64,000 nt of DNA from contig NC_069125.1 of the NCBI RefSeq assembly GCF_026914265.1, forward strand, positions 25,098,966-25,162,965. The letters are read 5' to 3'. This document shows positions 45,177 through 60,100 of this stretch, piece after piece. Origin of the DNA: Mya arenaria. Taxonomy: Eukaryota > Mollusca > Bivalvia > Myida > Myidae. The notes below the pieces were generated by a model. It was not told where the DNA came from and made no database searches. It was given only the letters and a program-made list of their open reading frames with translations. A program made the translations under genes and the position numbers. The stretch's first letter is position 1. Every line of letters begins with the position of its first letter.

Positions 45177-48100
45177 CTATAAAACACAAACACATCAACC
45201 AATTAAGGAGCTTAATGCTTACCAATAGTATGCATTTCAAAACAGACTAATTGAATATTGCTCAACAGATAAATCAACGGAGGCCATCACAGGAAATACC
45301 AAGGTCTCCCAAGTATTGCAATTTTTTGCAGGGGGGGGATTTAAAGACATGTTATCTGGGAACACAATGCAACTAGAGATTGTATTCCAGCAGAAATGTA
45401 TGTATCCCCTTTCATCCCTATGCCAAATGTAAAAGAGCTTTATAATTATCAAAACTCATAACTCGTGAGTAGCAACATATAAGTAATTTAAACTGTATGC
45501 ATAAACATAAAATGGGCCATATCTAAATAACAAGAGGCCCAAAAGGGCCTATGCTCTACTGGCATGGCTTTTGTGGATATCAATCCAGAGCATGTATGTA
45601 TGGGTAAAAGGCAACAGACATATAGTTTATGTTTTGTGTTTGGGTTACCTGAAAACGTAGCACGTTCAACATCTGAGCCGAGAAAGTATTGTAAGCAGAT
45701 TAGTTGCATGAACTATTTTAATATGTGCCAAGTAAAAGTCATCTGACAAAAAAAAATGCTTTCAAAACTGTACTCATAGTAAAATTTTCTGTAGTTTTAA
45801 AAGTTAAAAAAAGTTGGTCAAAAGGTCAAAGTCAAGGGCATCCTAGGACAACATTGATCAATTTGAACAAACATTCACAATCAATTGTGCTGAGATGGAT
45901 GCACGAACACACAAAAAGATTTTCAAACCTTTCCAGATTTATGTTTACCAAACCTGTGAACCCTGGGTGTGGCCAGTAATGACACCAGGTGCATAACTTA
46001 AACATTCACAATCAATTTTGTTAAGATGAATGCGCAAACTACAGAACTTAAAGCTTAAAAATGGCCTTTGGGCTTTCAACAAGAACAAGGCAGAGTAATT
46101 CACAAAATCAACTGCAGAAGCAAAAAGCAAATTGTCTCTCAAAATCCTAGACTTGCAAATTGTCTCCCTTAACTATAGACTTGAATTAACATATACATGT
46201 AAACTTGGCTAAAAATAGAATTCGCTCAAGCAGACCTGGCTAAAAATAAAAAGCATTTCTTTAAAACTTTCATGGCCCATAATCTAGGCATTCATGGGCG
46301 GATCTTGCTGGTTTTCGAAAGGAACCAAGCTCTAATGGATATCTAGATACTGTACAAGTTTCATCGAGATATAATCAAAACTGAAGACTGTATCGTGTTC
46401 ACAACCAATTGTTTACACAATAGCATTTTTTATACTATCAAGGGCCATAATCTAGGCATGCATGGGCGGATCTGGCTGGTTTTCGAAAGGAACCGAGCTC
46501 TAATGGATATCTAGATACTGTACAAGTTTCATCGAGATACAATCAAAACTGAAGACTGTATCGTGTTCACAAGCAATTGTTTACAGACGCACGACCGCAC
46601 GGACGCACGACCGCACGGATGCACATCGTGTTCACAAGCAATTGTTTACAGACGCACGACCGCACGGACGCACTGATGCACATACTACGTACACATTACC
46701 ATCGCATAAGCTCTTCTGGCCTTTGGCCAGTAGAGCTAAAAAGCTAGCTAAACTAAACCAGCCACGAACATGCATACCCATATTTGATACAAATCACTGA
46801 TGTGAAGTGTCAATGATATCTGACTAGTGATTGCTTAAATATTCAAGCAGAAATAGTTGGTATATTCAATGAAAATATTAAAAAGGAGACCCATGAGAGT
46901 CTGTTATGTACTGGTTTGCTTAATTAGGTCACATTTTGTATCAAGATCAATGAGACATTTGTATAAACATGAAGTCAGTCTCGCGCAGTTTCAGGTCCTG
47001 GATTGTTGATCAAGTATTATATCCGCTATACAACCACAACATTATTCCATTTTCGCGTAAATTCAACTTATAAACAAACTTTATCATTTACGTTTCCCCT
47101 CAACCGCAGAATTACTAAACAGGAGCAGATTATGTTACACTAAAATTTAAATGTAGAGGCATTTTGATTTCAGAATCAACGAACAAGTTAGAACATGTTT
47201 ACAACAGGTGAATCAAGCCGTTTTGTTACAAAGGCTACTTAACTTAAAGTCCATACAGGTCACCTACCAGACATCATAAACATATCTCAACATACATGCA
47301 AACGTATAGGATTCTAGGCAAACAAGTTTTCAAGCTACTTCTCCCATATGATTGACAAGTTGTGTGTTGTTGGTCAATTTAAAATAAGTTTCAAAGCCAC
47401 ATGTCAATGGACTTTGAAAATATCTGAGGTGGTACGCATACTTAAACATAAAATCTAAGTCGAAAAAGGGCATAATTTTGTCAAAATGCTTGATCGAGTT
47501 ACTTCCTCTTGTGTATATGCTGGGGGCATAATGGTGTACACGTGTGCAAACTTTCAAAGCCATACGTCTATTGACATTGAAAATATTTGAATTGGTACGC
47601 AAACGTTAACGTAAATTCTAAGTAAAAAAGGGGTATAATTTTGTCAAAATGCTTGATCGAGTACTTCCTCCTGTGTACTAGTTGGGGGAATGATGGTGAA
47701 CACTTGTGCAAAGTTTCAAAGCCATATAGCAATGGACATAAATTCTAAGTCGAAAACGGGGCATAATTTTGTCAAAATGTTTGATAGAGTTACCTCGTCC
47801 TGTGTACAGGTTGGGGGCATGATGGTGAACAAGTGTGCAAAATTTAAAAGCCATATGTCAATGGACTTTGAAAATATTTAAGGTGGTACGCGAAACTTTA
47901 ACATAAGTGGTTACGCCGACGCCGACTCCTACACTCGGGTGACTAGGATAGCTCTCCTTATTCTTCCAAAAGTCGAGCTAAAAATAAAATGTTTTGAAAT
48001 TTTATGTTTTATTTTTTTTTAGGATCCTTTTTTTTTATAAAAAACATAAATCCTTTGAGACATGTTTTGAGGTAATTAGGATTTGACAGACTTTTACCAA

Positions 48101-51100
48101 AGAAGATTTATCATATTTTCGATCAAAAAGTGTAAGCATTATTTTTGTAAAAATCGTTTGACAGTATCCGTATTACCTTATAGATTAATGGGCATAAGAC
48201 AGTCATGTATGGATAAATGCACATGGATAATATCAGCTGGTTTTCGGGAAGAATCAAGCTCTCATAGATATCTAGCTAGTGTTAAAGTTTGGTGAACATC
48301 AGATGATAAATGTAGGCGCTATTGTGTTCAAAAATTCAATTATAACAATTTTGCCAATTTAAAGGGCCATAATCCAGTCATGCATTGACAGATATGGCCA
48401 TAACAATAATTTCTTTAAAGCGTAAAGAAAATGCAGCATAAACTGGTACAAACAGTTTGCTCCACAAACTTAGGCCAGCATTTTTTATAATGTGGTTTAC
48501 GGGAGCACCGACCCTATTTTTTGCCAAAACCAAATAAAAATAAAAGTTCTATCGTTATCTTTTATTTTTATTATGGCCGCCGACGGCTATTTTAATTGGA
48601 TGTTCACTGCGCTTAAATATTATGCAAGCCAATCAGAATCATCGTAATTGCGTCGTCATAGGCCTACCAAACAAGATGTCGGCATTTGATGTAAGCAACA
48701 ATACGATAAATGTGTTATTAAATATTTTAAATTGATTCTAATTGACGAAAACACTTCGAAATCATTGGTACGCAAAAAAAATGAACGTTATCAGTTGGTG
48801 AAGTTGTGGAAGAATTTAATGCTCAGCTAAAAAACGTTTAAATAAAGAAAGTCCTTGCCGAGAAACTGACAGACGGTTGGTGGATGGAGTTTTCAACAGA
48901 TTGTTCTTAAGTATGACCTAATATTCGCTCAAGCTTGGGGCATACTTATGTTTAAAGTGGTCTTAACATTGCTTTATGTGCATGTAGATAGAGTGAAAAA
49001 ACACACAATAATTGAGCATAAGCATTTTGCAGAAACTTTATTCTTGGTCCTTATGAAATATGTATTTCAATAAGGTACTCATTGCCAGAAGTAATGCATA
49101 ACTGAAAAGATAATGGACAATAATTCGGCACTAACAGTTAAAATTTTAAATATGTCCGAAAACTGTACTGATTTGCTAAAACTTAATTTCTGATATTCTA
49201 CAGAAACATTTGTGCACCTATCTATAAAGGACAATATAGATTCCAGTTTTATTTTTCATTTATATTTTTTATGACTGACAACTTAATTCACTCTATAAGT
49301 ACTTTGTTTGAGCCTGTATAACGAACCCATTAAATGAAGGTTACAAATGAATATCTTTGCGTTTTCAGGTCAAATAATTATTTTTGACTATATCTGCTTC
49401 TACTGTGGCTGTCAGTGATGTTCTAGACACTGATGAAGTGCGAGTTTTAAAGGAATACTTTGACATGGTTTGTCTGATATGCGTAACATGCAGGGAAACA
49501 AAACCTTTCAAGACTAGAGGGGCTAAGAAAACAATAAGAGTGCAAAAATATAACAGTTCCTATCACTACAGAGATGCTTTGAAGTCTTAATAGAGACCAT
49601 TAATTTTAGTCATAGCAGTGACATTGTTACAATTGTTGTATATAATGTCTTCTTTTTTAATTCTAATAGATACATGTTTTACTTGTGTATGGAAAGCTGT
49701 AATATGATGATCATCTATGTGAAATAAATTTGTTTGGTTCTTGTAGTAGTATTTTTGCTTAAAGCTCAGAATCTTTAAGTGCATTTTAATATGTGACACA
49801 AGCTAAAGTGTCAAGAAATACAGCAATTATTTTTGTTTGGTGAGTTTGAACTAGAATGTTAAAGTTGGAAACAATTAAAATAGATATATTTACTAGTAAA
49901 CATTTAAGACATAGATCTTTCACGCGCAAATTGGGAGAGTCATTATCGATAGTGTATTGCAAAGAAAACATGTCAAATAGAACACATGATATGAAAACAA
50001 CAGACTTATACAACAAATTCTTTTCATTAATGAAAAAATTAAAATGTAGACAATTCTTCTACATATTTACGTATTCAAAATACAAACAGCATAAAATAAC
50101 TTAAATCACCTTATTTTCAGTTCACAATAGTGTCTTTTCAGTTCAAAAGTATTATCAAGGTGCAAAAAAGACAATATACAACGGTTGTAAAAAAATAAAA
50201 TAAAAATGGTCTATCCATACTTTTATTTTTATTTTTTTGGTCGACTGCGGAAAATTTTGACTTTTATTTTTATACTCCCCCTACCCCCGACCCATTTTTT
50301 TTTCCAAATTTCCCGTAAACCTTATGCTGAAATCTAATATGTCCATCAGCTGGCAATCTTGAATTTGGTTGGATTTTTTGGCAATGCATATATGATTCGC
50401 TGTGATCATGTTATCATGATTAAGTTCAGACAGGTATCTCTGAATGCCCCACCTATATGTAAACAATCAAAGGGCAACAACTCCGTGGAAAATTACCACA
50501 GCAAAACATACTTATGTTTTATTTTAAACTAGGATAGGATATACACACAGCCAGCACAACACAACATTGAAATAAGTATGGGCCAACGACTTAGATGCTG
50601 CTTTCTACTTATTTTCTCTAAAATATGAGTTTATTTACAAATGTTTTTGATTTTATTTTCAGTGTTCTTACCATGAAATATATAAGGTTAATGACGTAAC
50701 CATCTCATTAAATTCAACTGAATATATTGAAAGTTTTGGCAAAAAGTGTTTGCACTATGACACCAAAGCCGACATCAATTTAATCATAATACCCCATAGA
50801 CACGACTGCCAATCACGTGACCTTTGTTGTGATAAAGTAGAAAAGCGAATGTCTGCAAAATCGACGATCGCCGGTAAGATTTTTTTTTATCTTAAATCAT
50901 TATATGGAGTCAATTTTTAACGGCCATGTTTAAGGGCTTCTTTTCCTCGACATGTTTTTTTTTGCCAAAAAGCTGAAAATATGATAAAATAGGCGAACAA
51001 TAATACGTGAATAAAGTAGACTAACTGTTTCATGAACATCTATAAACCTTAGACATATTTTTTGTAAAAAGAAGTGTTGCATATTCAACACTTTATAACA

Positions 51101-54100
51101 GTTATAAAAGCTGAAAAGAAGCCTTGCGTGTACATCGGCATTTTTTTCGGAGCAAGTCAGAGTCAAGTATCCATCGTAGACCACATCGGAATTATGCCAC
51201 ATACCGATGTTGTGACAAATCATGTAATACTGTCGGCGACTTAAGAGCCACAGGTTGACCTTTATTTTTGTAATTATTTACAGCTAATGGTTTTGTTCAC
51301 ATTGTTATACAATGACATCTGCATAAAACTAGGGCTTGTGTGCATTGTTTTATTGTTCTACTCTTTGTTTCTGATGTTTATAAACATGCTGAAAGATATA
51401 TAATTCAGAGTCACGATAAAACGGCAGTTTAATATTTAAGCAAAATTTTCTTTACGCTTTAAAATTATTTTTATGGCCATATCTGTCAATGCATGACTGG
51501 ATTATGGTCCTTTAAATTTGGCAAGTCTGACATTTGTCATCATGTTTGATTAAAGATGTCACCTTCAAGGCCATTTGACCCGAGCCATGTTTGCGACTAT
51601 GTAAAAGCATACACCCTTGCCTTGTTTATCCAGGCACAGGCGTAACTGTAAAGGATAACTTACTCAACTGCTTCTCTTTTAAGATAATATAGATGGCTTC
51701 ATACTAGTTGTTTAATACATATTTCAAGAAGATAGCAAGTGCCATAATCTTGTTTTGTTTCCATTTTCAACTTTGACCTGATCTCATTTTGGTTGATGTG
51801 CTTAGGGAAGCATAATGCCATAGTAAGCATGACTGTTAAATGCTGCTTTGCTGCTAGTAATATTTATTTAATTTGATACTTCAATATTGTTATTTTCACT
51901 ATATCATTTGATAACGTCAGAGAAATACACATGTAGTATATTTCCATCCAAGATATTATAAGTGATAATATATAACTTATAATATATAAGATACTATTCA
52001 GCAAAATAGAACGGTATTACTCCTACTATTATACAAGCTTTGTTCCTCATTTGATTACAAGATCTAACTGATGTTAAAAATTGTATCATGTTTAGGCCTT
52101 ATGACTTTGACAAAACAATGTTGTTTCTTTTTATTTATAAGTGATTGTCATTGTGATTTGTTCATTTGAATGACCGATTGTCCTAATTTTAGTTTTTCTT
52201 TTGAATTTGGGCGACAAATAATACCAGGGATAATATATCTTGTTTCTTTGAAGTCAAATTGCAAAAAGCTGTCTTGAACTTAAGTCATTGACATAGAGCA
52301 TTAACACTGGGTAACATGGTCAAATACCCGTAGAATAGTATTTTGCAACCCCAAACTCAAATATAAAAAACTTAAGGTATGTTAACTTGTTTTATACGAA
52401 ACAGATAAGCTTTAAAAGAATCAACGAATATGATTTTGTGTACATAATAACTTACCTGAATAAGGTTCTTCAAAGCAAATGTCGACATAGTTCGTAAAGT
52501 ATCTTTTGGAAACCTTTCAACTGGACTGATTCCAGTCAGTAGTTCTCTTATCACTGAAATACAATCAGATTTCTTCATCACTGTAAAGAAATACGATTTC
52601 TACGGTGTTTTAAAGTCTTCTTTTAAGTTGCTTAGAATATACTTTTCAAGAAGACACACAATTCTGATTTTAAGAAACAGTGACCTTGACCCTGACCCCT
52701 TAAATGCAATCCCAAGCTAGCTCTTAACATAAGCTACCTTAACACACCACCTTTTATCAATATCCATCTTGAGGTCACCATTTTTCTATTTATAGTTACA
52801 GTGACATTGACCCTAACTCTTTTGAAGCAATCCCAACTTAGCAATTCGCATAAACTTCCTATACACCAACTTTCAATATTCTCCATCAATGGTAGCTAAA
52901 GTTATTTGGCAGAAACCAATGCTTGACTTCCCCAACTCTTATCTGTCTGCGTGTCCAACCGCCCGCCTACCCACAACATCCGCGTCTTATAACCTGCTTT
53001 TCTTTGAAAAACTGCAATCAAATGTGCCTGTCAAAGAAATAAAAAAAACAAGAGGCCCAAAAGGGCCTATACTCTACTGGCATGGCTCTTGTGGTCATTT
53101 TTAATCCAGAACATGTATGTATGGGTAAAGGCAACAGACATATAGTTCAAATTTTGTGTTTGGGTTACCTGAAAACATTGCAAGTTCAACATCTGAGCCC
53201 AGAAAATATTGTAAGCAGATTAGTTGCATGAACTATTTTAATATGTGCCAAGTAAAAGTCATCTGTCAAAAAAAAAAAATGCTTCCAAAACTGTACTCAT
53301 GGTAAAAATTTCTGTAGTTTTAAAAATTTAAAAAAAGTTGGTCAAAAGGTCAAGGTCAAGGGCATCCGAGGACAACATTGATCAATTTGAAACAAACATT
53401 CACAAGCAATTCTGCTGAGATGGATGCAAAAACTCACAAAAAGATTTTCAAACTTATCCTAATTTAATTTTACTAATTTGAACAAACATTCACAACCAAT
53501 TTTATTAAGATGAATGTGCAAACTACAGACACTTGGAGCTAAAAAAATGGCCTTTGAGCTTTCAACAAGAACAGGGCAGAGTAATTCACAAAATCAACTG
53601 CAGTACAAAAAGCAAATTCTCTCCCTTAGTCCTTAACTTGAATTTACATGTACATGTAAACTTGGCTAAAAATTCGCTCATGCAGACCTACATGTAGCTA
53701 AAACTAGGTTAGCTAAAATAGCATTTCTTTAATTTAAAACTTTCAAGGCCCATAATCTAGGCATGCATAGGCGGATATGGCTGGTTCCAAAAGAACCAAG
53801 CTCTAATTGATATCTAAATACTGTACAAGTTTCATCAAGATACAATCAAAACTGAAGACTGTATCGCGTTAACAAGAAATTGTTTACAAGAAATTGTTTA
53901 CAGACGCACGCACAAGCGCACGCACATACTACGTACACATTACCATCCCATAATGGCCTTTGGCCAGTAGAGCTAATGAGAACAAAGTCAATCAAGTGCC
54001 ATACTTTTTGTTTATGGCAGATATGGATTAGGATACCTAAGTTGTACCATGGCTCCTGTGTAAAGTAAGAATCCCATTAACTAAACAGTAGTTCAGAACT

Positions 54101-57100
54101 AGTTGCCTAGAACTTCAACATTTGTTCCATGTAATATGGTATTTCATCAATGCATAAGTTAGTTATAGCGCGGACATGATTATGTGTACCTTTAAAAGTC
54201 TCGTTTGACCTTAAACTTTGAGGTATGGACACGGGTCAAAGTCACTGCACATTGTCTCAATGAGGACAACATTTTTACCAAGGAATATGGTAATCCATCA
54301 ATGCATAAGTAAGTTATAGACCGGACTCAAAATGTTAGAGCCAAACGGACTGGACAGACGGACGGACGAACAGTCAGATAGACAGGAAACCTAAAGTCCC
54401 CTCCGGTAGGGGACTTAAATATAATATGCCTCTCTTTCTGTTGAAGGGGATAGATAATAATATTAAAAAAAGAATAATGACACATACAGAATGACTTCTA
54501 GTCTAAGGGGAGACATAACAACAATAACAAGGTGTTTGTCAAACATTATCCCTCCCCCCTGAGTGCCATGTTGCTTATTTGCAGTATTTGGACAATTAAA
54601 TGACCTTTGTATGGACTGAGATGAGAGCTGACTTTTCATTGACTTTGGATGCCTATTAGGCAGTCATAAGATTATGATCATTCAAGGTATGAGGATAGTA
54701 GGTACGTACTTCTAAGCAGCAGGAACTATGTAAAAATTATTTTTATTTTAATGATCCATATGTGTTCTGATCTTGACCTTGGACTCTATGAACTCAAAAT
54801 CCAAAGGGGTCATTTACTGACTACTCGCAACCTAAATGTCAAGTTTAAGGGCCATTAGTGCAGGCATTGTCACGTTTTCAAACAGACTAATTTTTCACCT
54901 TCAACGTCCCTGTGGCCTTGACCTTTGACCCATTTACCCCTTAAATTAATAGGGGTCATCTAATGGTAAGGCCCAATCTCCAAGTCAAGTTTGAGGGCCA
55001 TGGGTGCAACATTTTAAGATTTATCACTTCAACAATGTTTTTGCATTCAAAGTCACTGTAACCTTTACTTTTGACCCCTAAAATTAATAGTGGTCGTGAC
55101 CGGATTACCCTTTCGAAAAGGGTCATCTACAGGTCATGCCTAACCTTCTATTCAAGTTTAAGGGCCGTGGGTGCATGCATTGTTGAGTTATCATTCAGCC
55201 AACCTTTAAGCATTCAAGTACACTGTGACCTTGACCTTTGACCCAATAATCCCTCAAATCAATAGTGGTCATCTACTGGGCAGGACCAGCCCCCATGTCC
55301 AGTTTGATGGCCATAGGTCGAGGCATTGTTGAGTTATCACTCGGAAAAACCTTGACAATTTCCCCCATTTAAGGTCACTGTGACTTTAAACTTTGACCGG
55401 TGGCCCCTAAAAACAATAGAAGTCATCTACTGGTCAGGCCAAACCTTCATGTCAAGTATGATGACAATAAGTCCAGGAATTGTCGAGCTATCACTCGGAC
55501 AAGCTTTGATCCGCAACATGTCTAAAGCAATATATATCCACTCTTCAACGAAGGGGGCATAATAAAATTTCACTTAAATAGGCCAGGCCGTTCAAGATGA
55601 GATGTCTTTTGAGAGACGATTGACAGACACTGGCTAGCGGGCGATTGGAAAAGCTCACCCTGAGCACTACAACGTGCTCAGGTGCCCTTTAAAGAAGATC
55701 AAGAGCTGTCACAGACAGCTATATCCCCCGCCTCATGGGGGCATTTTTTGTAACGAAAGCCAATCAATGCTAAGGGTAGTTTCCCAGGAACATAAGAAAT
55801 GCGTAAAATTAAGAAAGGGCAATAACTCTTCCTCAAAGAATCCCTTCATGAAAGCCAGTAACCATGCACAGCCTGATTTGATGCTTATCACTCTGTGAAA
55901 CACTGGTAAAACACAATGTAAATAAAACAAGAGGGCCATGGTGGCCCTAAATCGCTCACCTGAGTAATATAGTTTAACCTTAGTAATCAATAAAGCTTGA
56001 TATTTGTTCTCAAAGAATATTGAAAAACATACTGGTCAAACATGTTGCCTGGATAATCACTGACAGGACTTGGTAGAGTTCCCTGCACACTGACTGGACT
56101 TTTCACAGTTTCCTGCACACTGACAGGACTTGTCGATTGACTGAACTCTGACAGGATTTTGTATTGTTGGCTGCACACTGACAGGACTTGTTGATTGACT
56201 GCACGCTGACAGAATTTGATTCTCATACCTGCACACTGACAGGACTTTGTTTAGTTGCCTGCACACTGACAGGACTTGATAATTGACTGCACACTGACAG
56301 CACTTGGTACAGATACCTGCACACTGACAGGACTTTTTTTCAGTTGCCTGCACACTGACAGGATTTGTTCATTTGCCTGCACACTGACAGGACTTCATTC
56401 AATTGCCTGCACACTAACAAAACTATGTTCACTTGCTTGCACACGAAAATAACTTTTAGTATAGATACACAAACAACAAAAATTGCACCATCCAATAAAA
56501 TCAATAATCTGCCTTAAGCTCTAAAAATCAATGAACAGTACACATTCATATTTTCTATTATTGCTTCTTCCATCTAGGACAATATCACCATCCTTCAAAG
56601 TCTGATTATTAAATTTATCATTAAGTAAAAATGAAATTTCTTCTAAGGAATAGAGTGTATACTAATTATTTTAATCTATGATCCTAAAAAAGAACAATAA
56701 TTACCTTATAAGTGACTATGTTGAAGACTTAATAGACTTTAAAATATATTCCCTTGTTACTAAAAATAGAAAGTAGAGGAATCTTCAACAACAAGAGCTG
56801 TCAAAGTATGTGACAAATGGCCCCCAATGTGACATTGATCTATGAACAAGTACATAAAAAGTTGATCTTGCCTTTATGTGTCAAATACATATTGCAAGTT
56901 ATATTAAATTGCCTCTGAGCATAGAAAAAAAAAACAATCATACTAAATGACAGCCAACACTCTTTATGTCCTCATATTCAGCATTCCATTGTGAATAAAC
57001 ACTTAGTGTATCTTTCACCTTAGAGGTAGGGACATGGGTCTTGCACACGACACGTTGTCTTGGTATGTCGAAAACATATGGCAAGTCATTTTAAAATCTG

Positions 57101-60100
57101 TCCATATAAGAGTAAGTCACAGCACGGACACGACAGCCTATATTTTCCTTCAGGTTGCCATGGCAACCAGAGTTCTGCATGGAATTATTTTTTTTGAACA
57201 ATTTTGAAAAAGCACCAACCAAGGATCATTCCTATGAAGTTTCATCAAAATTGTCCAAGCGGTTTAGGAGAAGAAGATGATTGTAACCAATTGTTGACAC
57301 TTTTCCTTTAGGTTGCCATGTCAACCAGAGTTCTACATGGAATTCATTTCTTTGAACAGTTTTGAAAAAGCACCAACCAAGGATCATTCCTATAAAGTTT
57401 CATCAAAATTGTCAAAGCGGTTTAGGAGAAGATGATTATAGCCAATTGTTGACGCTGAACGACAGACGATGGACGACAGACGCCGGACCTAGACCGATCA
57501 CAATAGCTGCCCTTGAGCACTTTGTGCTCAGGTGAGCTAAAAAGGCAATAACTCTTTCAAAAAAGGTCAAATTGCAAAAGTCTGACAACATGCCCTGCGT
57601 CACTATATAGTCATCAATCTGTGAAAGTTTGGTAGAAATCGCATGAAAAACGTAAGAGGAGTTGCGAAGAAACCAATTTTAGAAGTAAAATAAAGAAAGG
57701 GCAATAACTCTTTCAAAAATGGTCGAATCGTGAAAGCCCGACTATATGCGCTGCGTCACTATATAGTCATCAATCTGTGAAAGTTTGGTACAAATCGCAT
57801 GGAAAACGTAAGAGGATATGCGAAGAAACCAATTTTAAATGTAAAATAAGCAAAGGGCAATAGCTCTTTCAAAAATGGTCAAATCGCAAAAGCCAGATAA
57901 TATGCCCTGCTTCACTTTATGATCATCAATCTGTGAAAGTTTGGTAGAAATCGCATGAAAAACAGAAGAGGAGTTGCGAAGAAACCAATTTTAAATGTAA
58001 AATAAGAAAAGGGAAATAACTCTTTCAAAAATGGTCGAGGCGGGAACGCCCATCAATATGCGCTGCTTCACTTTCTGATCATCAATCTGTGAATGTTTGG
58101 TAGAAATCGCATGAAAAACGTAAGAGGAGTTGCAGAGAAACCAATTTTAAATGTAAAATAAGCAAAGGGCAATAACTCTTTCAAAAATGGTCAAATTGGG
58201 AAAGCCCGACAATATGCGCTACTTCACTTTATGATCATCAATCTGAAATTTTGGTAGAAATCGCATGAGAAATGTAAGAGGAGATGCAAAGAAATGAATG
58301 TGGGATGCAAGGACGGACGCACGTACAGAATTGCGCCTACCATTTCTATATCCCCTCGCCTTTTCAAGGTGGGGGATAATGACAAATACAGTATGTCTCT
58401 TTCAGTTGTAGAAAGACATTATAATAAGCATAAAGGATAATAAAAATTCAGTATGTCCTCTTTTCAGTCAAAGAAAGACATAATTAGTTCATTAAGGTGA
58501 TCATATTAATGAACTTTAATGCATATCATCCAAAACTAGAGCTATCACTTAAGGTGATTTATACCTCCGAACGCTGCCTCTCATTATGATTTATCATTGT
58601 ATGAAGTTTTATGCTTTTCCATCAAGTAGTTTTCAAGTTTCTGTCTGGACAAAAGTTTGACAAAAAAAAACACAGAAAAAGGCAATAACTCTGTAACTTG
58701 CTAAAATAGTGTAGTAATCCATGTACACTGGACTCCTTCTCATTGTTCTGTACCATTGTATACAGTTTTATCACATTCCATCCGTTAGTTTTCAAGTAAT
58801 GCTCCGGACAAGAAAAAGTAACAAAGGGCACTAACTCTGTAATTAGCTGAAATAGAATTGCGGTTCCTGAACACTACACTTCCTCTTATTATGATATATC
58901 ACTGTATGAAGTTTTATTAAATTCCATCCAATAGTTTTCAAGTTATGCTCCGGACAAGAAAAAAGTGGCAGTAACTCTGTAATAAGCTGAAATAGAGTTA
59001 TGGTTCTTGTGCACTGCACTTCCTCTCATTGTGCTTTACCATTGTATGACATTTTAATAAATTCCATCTAGTAGTTTGCAAGTGAATACCTGGAAAAAAA
59101 ATTGACAGCAAAAAAAAAAAAAGGGCAATAACTCAGTTATTAGTTTAGGTAGAGTTATGGTTCTTGAACACTGCACTTCCTCTCACTGTGCTTTACCATT
59201 GTATGTAGTTCCAATAAATTCCATCCAGTACTTTTGAAGATACACTCCGGACAAAAAAAGTAACAAAGGGCAATAACTCAGTAATAAGTAAGAATAGAGT
59301 TATGGTTATTGTACACTGCACTTCCTCTCACTGTGCTCCAATTCCATCCGTTAGATTTTAAGTTATGCTCCGGACAAGGAAAATTGCAACGGACCGACGG
59401 ACCGACAAACCGACCGACCACAGGGTGACTCCAATATACCCCCTTCAAACTTCGTTTGTAGGGGTATAATGATATCCCAGCGCAAAGCCATTAAGCAAGG
59501 TGAATTTCAACAGTGATGCAAAACAGAAGAAAAAACAAGAGCTGTCACAGAGACAGCACGCTTGACTATTCCGCCGCTTTTCAGTGTAAGGATTGAAACA
59601 TTTAGGCGAAATATTGATCACTGTAAAATTATATTATTTTTAATGCAATACATGATGTTTTTGCCGAGATATTAACATAAACGTTGAAACATGCAAAATT
59701 TTAATCAGAGTCCAATAATAAAGGATCATTATTTGCAAAATAAAGTTATCTAACATGGTCATTCAAGTAGGTTGGTGGTTAAGTACCATTGTATCAAGTC
59801 TCAATGCAATACATGAAGTTGTTGCTGAGATATTAACCTATGTGTGCTTACATGCAAAACCTTAACTAGAATTTAATAAAAGGCAATTATTTGCATTACA
59901 TGCAAACTTGAGTTATCTTACTTGGTCAATATAGTAGGTTGGATGGTTCAATTCCATTGTTTAAAGTCTTAATGCAATACATAAAGTAGTTGCTAAGATA
60001 TTAACCTATGGTGCTTACATGTAAAACCTTAATCAGAATTTCTAAATAATAAAGGTCCATTTTTTGCATTAAATTCAAATAATTGTTATCTAACTTCCTT

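Larger units (their letters stand above)
55690..58382 (+). mobile_element. Element split by a nested insertion
   Basis: The left part has AGAGCTGTCACAGACAGC, ATATCCCCCGCCTCATGGGG and AAGAAAGGGCAATAACTCTT. The right part, from 57,541, resumes with AAAGGCAATAACTCTTTCAA, runs through about five tandem units of roughly 155 bp (GTTTGGTAGAAATCGCATGA), and closes with TATCCCCTCGCC and AAGGTGGGGGATAAT. The element at 55,926-57,540 sits between them. Confidence 0.65.

Noticed and set aside
45041..45228. Plus-strand 63-codon frame
   Set aside because: Antisense to the kinase C-lobe exon, which has matching phases and splice sites.
56057..56353. Cys-rich minus-strand peptides (CQCAG/LSVC repeats), possible small secreted proteins
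   Set aside because: They follow from the tandem CCTGCACACTGACAGGACTT repeat; no signal peptide or start context.
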